Shown here: positions 1 through 5,626 of the stretch, one piece after another
How the letters are laid out: every line of letters starts with the position of its first letter
How positions within the stretch are numbered: the stretch's first letter is position 1
Source of the DNA: Gammaproteobacteria bacterium
Lineage (GTDB): Bacteria > Pseudomonadota > Gammaproteobacteria > Arenicellales > Poriferihabitantaceae
Reading direction: 5' to 3'
Assembly (NCBI GenBank): GCA_020027415.1
Contig: JAHRAW010000054.1
Span: 1 to 6,701, forward strand
DNA: 6,701 nucleotides
The notes under the pieces: generated by a model
Databases searched by the model: none
Told to the model about the DNA's origin: nothing
The model's input: only the letters and a program-made list of their open reading frames with translations
Translations under genes and position numbers: made by a program

Positions 1-26
1 TGGGTGTCAAAAGTGATGGTGGGCAT
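1..26 (-). CDS. 5' end of a minus-strand gene, possibly a DUF1640-type coiled-coil protein (partial)
   Basis: Reading the minus strand from an ATG at 26-24 gives M-P-T-I-T-F-D-T and then runs off the left edge. From memory, a start of the type M-x-T-I-T-F-D-T is characteristic of DUF1640 proteins (CCDC90-like, coiled coil with a C-terminal membrane helix), whose function in bacteria is not settled. Only eight complete codons are visible, no strong Shine-Dalgarno sequence precedes them, and the match may be chance. The gene would be divergent from rpmH, a position where dnaA often sits in gammaproteobacteria. These residues do not look like the start of DnaA. Confidence 0.35.
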
Positions 27-69
27 GCGGATGGCCTGAGAAAAGGCAAAAAGGCGTTGCCGTGGCGGG

Positions 70-98
70 AGTAAACCACAACCGCCAAGCAAAGGCAA
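70..98 (-). promoter_or_regulatory. possible promoter for the minus-strand gene
   Basis: On the minus strand TTGCCT (98-93) and TTTACT (75-70) are separated by 17 bp, each matching four of six consensus positions of a sigma70 promoter. A transcript would start near 63, about 37 bases before the ATG at 26. The match is modest and the downstream gene is itself uncertain. Confidence 0.2.
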
Positions 99-115
99 GG
101 GGGTAAATTAGAATT

Positions 116-151
116 CGTCATTGCCGCGGTCTGTTAAGCGGAAATCTCCAG
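116..151 (+). repeat. hairpin repeat, copy A
   Basis: This 36-base unit begins CGTCATTGCCGC and matches copy B (164-199, opposite strand) at about 28 of 36 positions. It folds on itself: ATTGCCGC (120-127) pairs with GCGGAAAT (138-145) with one mismatch around a 10-base loop. It looks like a degenerate member of the short extragenic palindromes of the CGTCATTCCCGC type that are scattered through many proteobacterial genomes. Copies A and B face each other across 12 bases, so a larger cruciform is also possible. Confidence 0.6.
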
Positions 152-163
152 GCCGAGGCGAAA

Positions 164-199
164 GAGGAGATTCCCACTCAAAAGACTGCGGGAATGACG
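164..199 (-). repeat. hairpin repeat, copy B (inverted)
   Basis: On the minus strand this copy starts CGTCATTCCCGC. ATTCCCAC (170-177) pairs with GCGGGAAT (188-195), seven Watson-Crick pairs plus one G-T, around a 10-base loop. Positions 177-199 are a perfect 23-base reverse complement of 1222-1244 at the end of yidD, loop included, so the two copies are closely related. No gene explains this stretch. Confidence 0.75.
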
Positions 200-232
200 C
201 GGGTGGGGCCGGAAGTACAGGTTATCGCCACA

Positions 233-252
233 CGGAAATGACGCAGGGGGGG
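233..252 (-). repeat. partial repeat copy D
   Basis: Positions 234-252 match 190-208, the outer arm and flank of copy B, at 16 of 19 positions including the core AATGACGC and the following G-run. No complementary second arm is visible, so this is a half-copy or remnant. It lies about 25 bases before the -35 box of rpmH. Confidence 0.4.
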
Positions 253-277
253 TTGTAACGAGCGGATAAAGATTCGC

Positions 278-306
278 TTGATATGCGGTTGCAACCCGGC
301 TACACT
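278..306 (+). promoter_or_regulatory. sigma70-type promoter of rpmH
   Basis: TTGATA (278-283, five of six consensus bases) and TACACT (301-306, four of six) are separated by exactly 17 bp. Transcription would start near 313, giving a leader of about 27 bases before the rpmH ATG. Strong promoters directly before rpmH are usual because L34 is needed at ribosomal levels. No other pair of boxes this good was seen in the upstream region. Confidence 0.65.
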
Positions 307-339
307 TTGCTGCCATTCTGACAAGCCGACGCCATCGCC

Positions 340-474
340 ATGAAACGCACCTTTCAACCCAGCATAGTGAAGCAAAAAAGAACGCATGGTTTTCGCGAGC
401 GCATGCGCACCCGCGCCGGGCGCGCGGTAATTAATGCCCGCCGCGCAAAACGGCGCGCGCGGCTGAGCGCGTAA
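340..474 (+). CDS. rpmH: 50S ribosomal protein L34
   Basis: This 44-residue gene encodes ribosomal protein L34 (bL34), a small basic protein buried in 23S rRNA of the large subunit. It starts MKRTFQPSIVKQKRTHGFRE, which carries the near-invariant L34 signature (KRTFQPS, then RTHGFR), followed by the Arg/Lys-rich stretch RRAKRRARLSA at the C-terminus. The length is close to the E. coli protein (46 residues), so the gene is complete. Shine-Dalgarno pairing before the ATG is weak. A good promoter lies at 278-306. The gene precedes rnpA by 51 bases, the classic rpmH-rnpA pair. Confidence 0.97.
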   Translation: MKRTFQPSIVKQKRTHGFRERMRTRAGRAVINARRAKRRARLSA

Positions 475-525
475 TGCCGCAACGCATCCGCCGCCGTCAC
501 GAGCGTCGGGGTTTGCGAGTGTTAA

Positions 526-939
526 GTGCCGCTCCCGGCGCCGCCGCCCAGTAACCCCTCGCGACCGCGCCCCACCCCGCAGGATTCGTCCGCTTTTGGG
601 CGCGACTTGCGGTTGCTCAATGGCAAGCAGTTCATCGCCACTTTTGAGCAAAAACGGCGCGCGCACGGGGCTTGTTTTATTGTCTATGTCGCCGCCAATC
701 GGTTGCCGCACGCGCGCCTCGGGCTGGCGGTGTCTAAGCGGGTCAGTAAAAAGGCGGTGCAACGCAATCGGCTGAAGCGAATTATCCGCGCCTCGTTTCG
801 CCACCATCAGCGCGCCTTAGGCGGCGTGGATTATGTCGTCGTCACCAAACTCGGCGCCGCCGCGCAAGCCAATCCGGCGTTGCACGCCGAACTGGAGAAT
901 TTGTGGGATAAAGCGCGCAAAAAATGCAAAACGATTTAA
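526..939 (+). CDS. rnpA: ribonuclease P protein component
   Basis: This encodes the protein subunit that helps the RNase P RNA bind and cleave the 5' leader of precursor tRNAs. The conserved core begins at FGRDLRLL (residues 24-31) and includes the RNR motif region KRVSKKAVQRNRLKRIIRASF (about 71-91, Lys71, Arg72, Arg80, Asn81, Arg82), then VDYVVVTK (101-108). Translation probably starts at GTG 526. An in-frame TAA ends just before it at 523-525, and no ATG, GTG or TTG lies between 526 and the conserved core. That start gives 137 residues, about 18 more than E. coli, because of a Pro-rich N-terminal extension of roughly 22 residues. A GGGG at 508-511 is the only hint of a ribosome binding site. 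The 3' end overlaps yidD, suggesting translational coupling. Confidence 0.95.
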   Translation: MPLPAPPPSNPSRPRPTPQDSSAFGRDLRLLNGKQFIATFEQKRRAHGACFIVYVAANRLPHARLGLAVSKRVSKKAVQRNRLKRIIRASFRHHQRALGGVDYVVVTKLGAAAQANPALHAELENLWDKARKKCKTI

Positions 940-1250
940 TGAAAATACTGCTGCGGTGCATTCGGCTTTACCAACGCCTGCTGAGCCCGTTGCTCGGCGA
1001 GTGCTGTCGTTTTTACCCGAGTTGCTCGCAGTATGCGCTGCAAGCCCTTGAACGGCACGGCGGTTTGCGCGGGGGGTGGCTGGCGGTCAAGCGAATCGGG
1101 CGTTGTCATCCGTGGCATGCCGGGGGGGAAGATCCAGTGCCGCCGGCGGCGCCGATATCGGTGTCGGATGCGCTGAGTCGGCGCAACCGTGATGCTTCGT
1201 TATTGACGCAGGATTCTTCATCGTCATTCCCGCAGTCTTTTGAGCGGTAG
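939..1250 (+). CDS. yidD: membrane protein insertion efficiency factor YidD
   Basis: YidD is a small membrane-associated protein thought to help YidC insert inner-membrane proteins. From ATG 939 the product has 103 residues and starts MKILLRCIRLYQRLLSPLLG, then shows the family core C-RFYPSCSQYALQALERHGGLRGGWLAVKRI-RCHPWH-GG-DPVP, with the conserved cysteines of CRFYPSCS and RCHPWH. The ATG shares one base with the rnpA stop (TAATG). ATG 924 would add five residues and cannot be excluded, but the 939 start matches the usual N-terminus better. The family core ends near the DPVP motif (E. coli YidD has 85 residues). The remaining tail is Ser/Arg-rich and its last dozen residues (DSSSSFPQSFER) are encoded by a copy of the dispersed hairpin repeat, so the tail is probably not functional. 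Confidence 0.93.
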   Translation: MKILLRCIRLYQRLLSPLLGECCRFYPSCSQYALQALERHGGLRGGWLAVKRIGRCHPWHAGGEDPVPPAAPISVSDALSRRNRDASLLTQDSSSSFPQSFER

Positions 1251-1255
1251 TGACG
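1222..1255 (+). repeat. hairpin repeat, copy C, spanning the yidD stop codon
   Basis: CGTCATTCCCGC (1222-1233) pairs with GCGGTAGTGACG (1244-1255) around a 10-base loop: ten Watson-Crick pairs, one G-T and one mismatch. Positions 1222-1244 are the perfect reverse complement of 177-199. The element contains the last eight codons of yidD and its TAG (1248-1250). With no T-run after it, it is not a standard intrinsic terminator, but a hairpin here could protect the upstream mRNA 3' end, as REP elements do in other bacteria. Confidence 0.75.
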
Positions 1256-1307
1256 GCTAAAATTAGGCGGGCGAGCAACCGCAAACCGCAATTACAACCA
1301 GTTTGGC

Positions 1308-1334
1308 GCGCAATCCGGGGTTCGGGCGTTGCGC
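1308..1334 (+). other. possible stem-loop in the yidC leader
   Basis: GCGCAA (1308-1313) is complementary to TTGCGC (1329-1334), and CCG/CGG can pair inside. It ends 25 bases before the yidC ATG in the 109-bp spacer after yidD. No T-run follows and no convincing promoter boxes were found in this spacer, so yidC may depend on read-through. In GC-rich DNA such a stem can arise by chance. Confidence 0.25.
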
Positions 1335-1359
1335 TAATTGATCACAACGAGTCCAACTT

Positions 1360-3084
1360 ATGTTCAATTTAGAAGTGCAGCGGATTATTTTGTTTGGCGC
1401 CCTCGGCTTGGTGCTGGTGATAATTTGGCAGTCGTGGACTGAGTTTCAGCAGCGGCCTCAGCCGCCGCTAACGGCTCAGCCAGAAACCACTCAGCGCGCG
1501 GCGGGCGGGGCTAACGGAGCGGGTGCGGTCGCAACCGGCGCCGAGGCTGAGGATATTCCTGCGCCACCGCCGCAATCGCTAGCCACCGTAACCGAAACGC
1601 CGGGGGCTGCGGAATTCGCCGCCACCACCGATACTGCGTCCGGGCGCGATTTAATTCACATTACCACCGACCTAATCCACGCCCGCATTGACCCGCACGG
1701 CGGCGATTTGGTGGAGGTGAAACTGCTGCAACATCCGGTGCATGTTGAGCAACCGGAGCAGCCGTTCACTTTGTTGCACCGCGACTCAGCCGGCTTGTTC
1801 GTCGCCCAGAACGGCTTGATTGGCTTACACCGAGAATACCCCAATCATCGCGTGCGCTATGCGGTCGCGCAACGGCAGTATGACCTCGGTGCGCGCGCGC
1901 AAATGGAGGTGGTGTTGGACTGGCGCGCACCGGACGGGGTGGCGTATCAGAAGGTGTTTCGCTTCCAACGCGACACCTATCGCATAGAAATTGATTTCCG
2001 CGTGGATAACCAGAGTCGGCAGCCGTGGGTCGGCTTTGCGTACGGACAACTGCAACAAACCGAAACGCAGCAAAATAACGCCATGGGCTGGCTCGGTCAG
2101 TTGCCCAGTTTCCAAGGCGCCGCAATCTACACCGCGGACGAGAAATACGACAAAATTTCGTATGAAGACATGCGGGAAACGAACTTAGATGTGACCACCG
2201 AAACCGGCTGGGTCGCCATGATGCAGCATTATTTCTTAGCCGCGTGGCTACCGGTCGGCGCCGACCACTATCAGTTTTTTTCCGCGGTCGGCGGCACTCC
2301 TTCGGCGCCGCAATATCGCATCGGCTATAAAACCGCCGCGCCAGTTCGCATCGCGCCCGGCGCACAAGGCGTGCTCAATACCGCCTTATTCGTCGGTCCG
2401 AAAGAACAGCATCGTCTGCGTCAACAGCCAGCCGAAGGGTTGTTGTTGACGGTGGATTACGGCTGGCTGACGCCGATTGCGGATCCGCTGTTTTGGCTGC
2501 TGGATAAAATTCACGGCGTGGTGCAGAACTGGGGGTGGTCAATTGTGCTGCTGACTTTATTGATCAAAGCGATTTTTTATCCGTTGTCGGCGACCAGTTA
2601 CAAATCCATGGCAAAAATGAAGAAACTGCAGCCGCGCTTGAAAACCTTGAAGGAACGTTATGGCGATGACAAGCCAAAGTTCCAGCAAGAAATGATGAAG
2701 TTATACAAAAGCGAAAAGGTCAATCCAGCCGGCGGCTGTCTGCCGATTTTGGTGCAGATTCCGGTGTTCATCGCGCTGTATTGGACGCTGTTGGAAAGCG
2801 TGGAGTTGCGCCAAGCCGATTTCATGCTGTGGATTAAAGATCTATCCATACCCGACCCCTATTTTGTGCTGCCGTTAATCATGGGCGCCTCCATGTTGGC
2901 GCAACACTTTCTCAATCCGGCGCCGGTGGATCCGCTGCAAAAGAAAATCATGTTGGCGATGCCGATTGTGTTCACGGTGTTCTTCCTGTGGTTTCCTGCC
3001 GGGCTGGTGCTGTATTGGGTGGTGAATAACCTGCTCTCCATTGCGCAGCAATACTACATCACCCGCAAGTATCAAGCGGGCTGA
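1360..3084 (+). CDS. yidC: membrane protein insertase YidC
   Basis: YidC inserts and folds inner-membrane proteins, alone or with the Sec translocon. The 574-residue product has the gammaproteobacterial layout: an N-terminal membrane helix (about 8-26), a Pro/Ala/Thr/Gln-rich linker (27-95), a large periplasmic beta domain (about 96-345, with GGDLVEVKLL and FQGAAIYTADEKYDKI), then the conserved insertase core from about 364 (LTVDYGWL). The core includes WGWSIVLLTLLIKAIFYPLS, where Lys403 takes the place of the conserved positive residue in the hydrophilic groove (Arg366 in E. coli), a charged cytoplasmic hairpin (414-455, KSMAKMKKLQP, EKVNPAGGC), and three more helices ending VFFLWFPAGLVLYWVVNNL. 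The C-terminal tail after the last helix is short. Ribosome binding before ATG 1360 is weak. The gene follows yidD and precedes mnmE by 10 bp. Confidence 0.97.
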   Translation: MFNLEVQRIILFGALGLVLVIIWQSWTEFQQRPQPPLTAQPETTQRAAGGANGAGAVATGAEAEDIPAPPPQSLATVTETPGAAEFAATTDTASGRDLIHITTDLIHARIDPHGGDLVEVKLLQHPVHVEQPEQPFTLLHRDSAGLFVAQNGLIGLHREYPNHRVRYAVAQRQYDLGARAQMEVVLDWRAPDGVAYQKVFRFQRDTYRIEIDFRVDNQSRQPWVGFAYGQLQQTETQQNNAMGWLGQLPSFQGAAIYTADEKYDKISYEDMRETNLDVTTETGWVAMMQHYFLAAWLPVGADHYQFFSAVGGTPSAPQYRIGYKTAAPVRIAPGAQGVLNTALFVGPKEQHRLRQQPAEGLLLTVDYGWLTPIADPLFWLLDKIHGVVQNWGWSIVLLTLLIKAIFYPLSATSYKSMAKMKKLQPRLKTLKERYGDDKPKFQQEMMKLYKSEKVNPAGGCLPILVQIPVFIALYWTLLESVELRQADFMLWIKDLSIPDPYFVLPLIMGASMLAQHFLNPAPVDPLQKKIMLAMPIVFTVFFLWFPAGLVLYWVVNNLLSIAQQYYITRKYQAG

Positions 3085-3094
3085 GGCCGGGCGC

Positions 3095-4495
3095 ATGTCC
3101 GGCAACGACATCGTTGCCATCGCCACGCCGCCGGGGCGCGGCGCCATCAGCATTGTGCGGCTCTCCGGCGCCGGCATTCCCACGCTCTGCCGCGCGCTAA
3201 TCGGCGAATTGCCAAAGCCGCGCACCGCCACGCTGTGCGATTTTCGCGACGGCGATGGCGCGGCAATGGACCGCGGACTGGCGCTCTACTTCGCCGCGCC
3301 GCATAGTTACACAGGCGAACCCGCGCTTGAATTGCACGGGCACGGTAGCCCGTTGGCGATGAATATGTTGCTGCGCCGTTGCCTTGAATTGGGCGCCAGA
3401 TTGGCGCGCCCGGGGGAATTCAGCGAGCGCGCCTTCCTCAATGGTCGCTTGGATTTGGCGCAAGCCGAAGCGGTCGCCGACTTGATTGAGAGCAGCACCG
3501 AAGCGGCGGCGCGTTCCGCCATGCGCTCGTTGCAAGGGGAGTTTTCGGCGCGCATCCACGCTTTGGTCGGCGAACTCACCGAACTGCGGGTGGTGGTGGA
3601 AGCAGCGATTGATTTCCCCGAAGAGAGCGTGGATTTTGGCGGCGACCTGTTATCCGATGCGCGCGTCACCACCGCGCTGCAAAATTTACAATCTCATTTT
3701 GCCGAACTGCGCGCGTCCGCCAAGCAAGGAAAACTACTGCGCGACGGCTTGAAAGTGGTGCTGACTGGTCCGCCAAACGCCGGCAAATCCAGCCTGCTAA
3801 ATCGGCTATCGCGACAGCCGCGCGCCATCGTCAGCGCGATTCCCGGCACCACCCGCGATGTGCTTGAACAAGTTGTCGAGTTGGACGGGTTGCCGGTGGA
3901 AATTGTGGATACCGCCGGACTGCGCAGCGGCGCGGATGAAATAGAGATGGAAGGCGTGCGCCGCGCGGTGGCGGCGCAGCAACAAGCGGATTTGATTCTG
4001 TTGGTGTTGGACGATGCCGATACCACGCCGCCGCAAGCCGAGCGGTGGTTGGCGCGCGTGCGCAGCCAACTCGGCGATAACTCTGCGGTGACCGATTCGG
4101 TGACAGGGGCGGAGTCGGAGACGGATTCGGTATGCGTGGTGCGCAATAAAATTGATCTCAGCGGACGGCGAGCGGGCGTGAGCGAACACGGCATCGCGGT
4201 ATCCGCGTTGCATGGCGACGGGCTTGACGAACTCATTGCCGTGCTCAAACAACGCGCCGGCTTTCGCAGCGGCGAAGACAACTGCTTTATCGCCCGGCAA
4301 CGGCATGTGGATGCGTTGCAGCGCGCCAACCGACATTTACAAGTCGGCATAAAACAAATTGCCATCGTTGGCGGCGTGGAGTTATTCGCCGAAGAACTGA
4401 ACGCCTGCCAACAAGCCGTTGGCGAAATCACCGGTCAAGTCGGCAGCGACGATTTGCTCGGCTTGATATTCTCTACATTCTGCATCGGCAAATAG
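3095..4495 (+). CDS. mnmE: tRNA uridine-5-carboxymethylaminomethyl modification GTPase MnmE
   Basis: MnmE works with MnmG to build the carboxymethylaminomethyl group on the wobble uridine of several tRNAs, using GTP, a folate one-carbon unit and glycine. The 466-residue product has the N-terminal folate-binding domain (NDIVAIATPPGRGAISIVRLSG, 4-25; ARPGEFSERAFLNGRLDLAQAEA, 104-126), then a G domain inserted in a helical domain. G-domain motifs are GPPNAGKS (225-232), GTTRD (251-255), DTAGLR (272-277), NKID (351-354) and SAL (370-372). The C-terminus is FCIGK with the conserved Cys463. ATG 3095 was chosen because GAGG lies eight bases upstream and the protein then aligns with the family start. 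A TTG at 3041 would add 18 unrelated residues overlapping yidC. It probably shares a transcript with yidC. Confidence 0.97.
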   Translation: MSGNDIVAIATPPGRGAISIVRLSGAGIPTLCRALIGELPKPRTATLCDFRDGDGAAMDRGLALYFAAPHSYTGEPALELHGHGSPLAMNMLLRRCLELGARLARPGEFSERAFLNGRLDLAQAEAVADLIESSTEAAARSAMRSLQGEFSARIHALVGELTELRVVVEAAIDFPEESVDFGGDLLSDARVTTALQNLQSHFAELRASAKQGKLLRDGLKVVLTGPPNAGKSSLLNRLSRQPRAIVSAIPGTTRDVLEQVVELDGLPVEIVDTAGLRSGADEIEMEGVRRAVAAQQQADLILLVLDDADTTPPQAERWLARVRSQLGDNSAVTDSVTGAESETDSVCVVRNKIDLSGRRAGVSEHGIAVSALHGDGLDELIAVLKQRAGFRSGEDNCFIARQRHVDALQRANRHLQVGIKQIAIVGGVELFAEELNACQQAVGEITGQVGSDDLLGLIFSTFCIGK

Positions 4496-4508
4496 CGCCG
4501 CGGGCGCG

Positions 4509-4517
4509 TGTTATGAT
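4509..4517 (+). promoter_or_regulatory. possible extended -10 promoter for the channel gene pair
   Basis: TGTTATGAT at 4509-4517 is an extended -10 element: TG, one base, then TATGAT, five of six consensus bases. No good -35 box sits 17 bp upstream, which extended -10 promoters can do without. A transcript would start near 4524, about 54 bases before the ATG at 4578, and would include the palindrome at 4536-4550. It suggests that the following two genes can be expressed independently of mnmE. Confidence 0.4.
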
Positions 4518-4535
4518 TGCTCGCTTAATCGCCCT

Positions 4536-4550
4536 AATTGAAATTCAATT
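4536..4550. promoter_or_regulatory. perfect 15-bp palindrome, candidate operator
   Basis: AATTGAAATTCAATT has two perfect 7-base arms around a central A. It stands out as an AT-rich island in GC-rich surroundings, 28 bases before the ATG of the channel gene and just downstream of a putative -10 element. That is where a dimeric repressor could bind. No specific regulator is recognised from the site. Confidence 0.4.
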
Positions 4551-4577
4551 CCGCTGCGCCAACGAGTATCTCTGCCG

Positions 4578-5612
4578 ATGAAAAAAACCGCCAAAAGCGC
4601 CGCGCAACCCCGCTACACCCGCGCCGTGTTGTTGCAGATGTTCGCGGTGCTGTGCCTGTTGGGTGCGCTGCTGTTCTGGCAGTGGGAGGGGGTGTATCAG
4701 ATTTACCTAACCAACCAAATCAACGCGCTGGGCTGGGCGCTCAACGGCAGTATCGTGGCGTTGTTTTTGTGCGGGCTGGCGGCGTTAGTTAAGCGGTTCT
4801 TTGAATATCGCGGCGAGGAAGTGAATCTATTTCGCTTTGCGCGCAATGTGCGGGCAAAACAGGAACCGCTGCGCGGCGTGGCGCAAACTTGTCTGGTCGC
4901 CGAACGGTATCGCATCTTGCAGGAACTCCATCAGCGCGGCGCGTCCATCAACCAGAACGCGTTGGCGGCAACCTTGCTGGCGATGGAATCAAGCCGCAAT
5001 AGTTTTCTTAAATTCGTGCATAACGCGCTGATTCTCACCGGCGTGTTCGGCACCATCGTATCGCTGTCTTTTTCGCTGTTGGGCGCCTCCGACATCATCC
5101 ACGGCGGCGGGCAAGCCAGCGGCTTCGGCGCGATGTTGTTTGGCATGTCTACCGCTTTATCCACCACCATGACGGCGATTCTCGCGTACCTCATATTCGG
5201 TTATTTTTATATCAAACTCACCGACACGCAAACTTATTTAATCAGCCAAGTTGAACAAGTCACCGCCATCTCGTTGTTGCCGCACCTGCAACGCGACGCG
5301 AATACCATGGCGAAAGATTATTCGGCTAGCGTGCGCAACGCCGCCCAATTGATTGCGCAGTTTTCGCAGTCTCAGCAACACTACGAAAATTCGGTTGAGT
5401 CGTTGCGCGCCGCCGCCCAGTCGCTGTCCGGGCAATTGAAATTGAGTGCGCAACACCACGCCGAAGCGCTCAGCAAGCAAGAACTCATGGAACTACTAAA
5501 CCGCCTTAGTGAATTGCAACAACAGGCGACGGCGGAAAATCGCCGCCTGCTAACCGAAGTCATCCACTTGTTGCAACAAGGTTTCCGTTTGCGCAAGCAA
5601 GCGCCGGAGTAG
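4578..5612 (+). CDS. MotA/TolQ/ExbB-type proton-channel family protein
   Basis: The 344-residue product has four predicted membrane helices (about 17-35, 52-72, 147-170, 183-212). A cytoplasmic segment of about 75 residues lies between helices 2 and 3, as in MotA. Helix 3 contains TGVFGTIVSLSFSLLG (154-169) and helix 4 GMSTALSTTMTAILAYL (189-205). The Gly-Thr in helix 3 and the G-x-x-x-A-L-x-T-T pattern are typical of the PF01618 superfamily (MotA, ExbB, TolQ), whose pentamers form an ion-driven channel around a dimer of a MotB/ExbD partner. After helix 4 comes a Gln/Ser/Ala-rich, probably helical cytoplasmic tail (about 213-340). It is not clearly MotA, ExbB or TolQ itself. The next gene, 14 bp downstream, encodes a fitting partner, supporting an operon. 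Ribosome binding before ATG 4578 is weak. The substrate or process powered is unknown. Confidence 0.8.
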   Translation: MKKTAKSAAQPRYTRAVLLQMFAVLCLLGALLFWQWEGVYQIYLTNQINALGWALNGSIVALFLCGLAALVKRFFEYRGEEVNLFRFARNVRAKQEPLRGVAQTCLVAERYRILQELHQRGASINQNALAATLLAMESSRNSFLKFVHNALILTGVFGTIVSLSFSLLGASDIIHGGGQASGFGAMLFGMSTALSTTMTAILAYLIFGYFYIKLTDTQTYLISQVEQVTAISLLPHLQRDANTMAKDYSASVRNAAQLIAQFSQSQQHYENSVESLRAAAQSLSGQLKLSAQHHAEALSKQELMELLNRLSELQQQATAENRRLLTEVIHLLQQGFRLRKQAPE

Positions 5613-5626
5613 CGGTCGCGCGCGCC

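Noticed and set aside
63..87. TGGCGG ... CCGCCA inverted repeat
   Set aside because: Six-base arms with a 13-base loop are easily found by chance in this GC-rich sequence, and no T-run follows.
222..232. TTATCGCCACA as a DnaA box
   Set aside because: It needs an insertion relative to TTATCCACA and no other box lies nearby, so there is no support for an origin here.
178..807. Minus-strand open frame of 209 codons over rpmH and rnpA
   Set aside because: It is antisense to two certain genes, is rich in Arg/Ala/Pro as expected of GC-rich shadow frames, and has no recognisable domain.
1331..1341. GCGCTAATTGA before yidC resembling GCCCTAATTGA (4531-4541) before the channel gene
   Set aside because: Ten of eleven matching bases at only two sites is weak, and the yidC copy lacks the palindrome.
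3041..3094. Upstream TTG start for mnmE
   Set aside because: It would overlap yidC by 44 bases and add 18 residues foreign to the family, whereas ATG 3095 has GAGG at a good distance.
3694..4431. Minus-strand open frame of 245 codons within mnmE
   Set aside because: It lies wholly antisense to a well-supported gene and its Ser/Arg/Cys-rich translation looks like a shadow frame.
4495..4507. GCGCC-GCG-GGCGC hairpin directly at the mnmE stop as an intrinsic terminator
   Set aside because: The stem is only five pairs with a 3-base loop and no T-run follows, so it does not meet the pattern.
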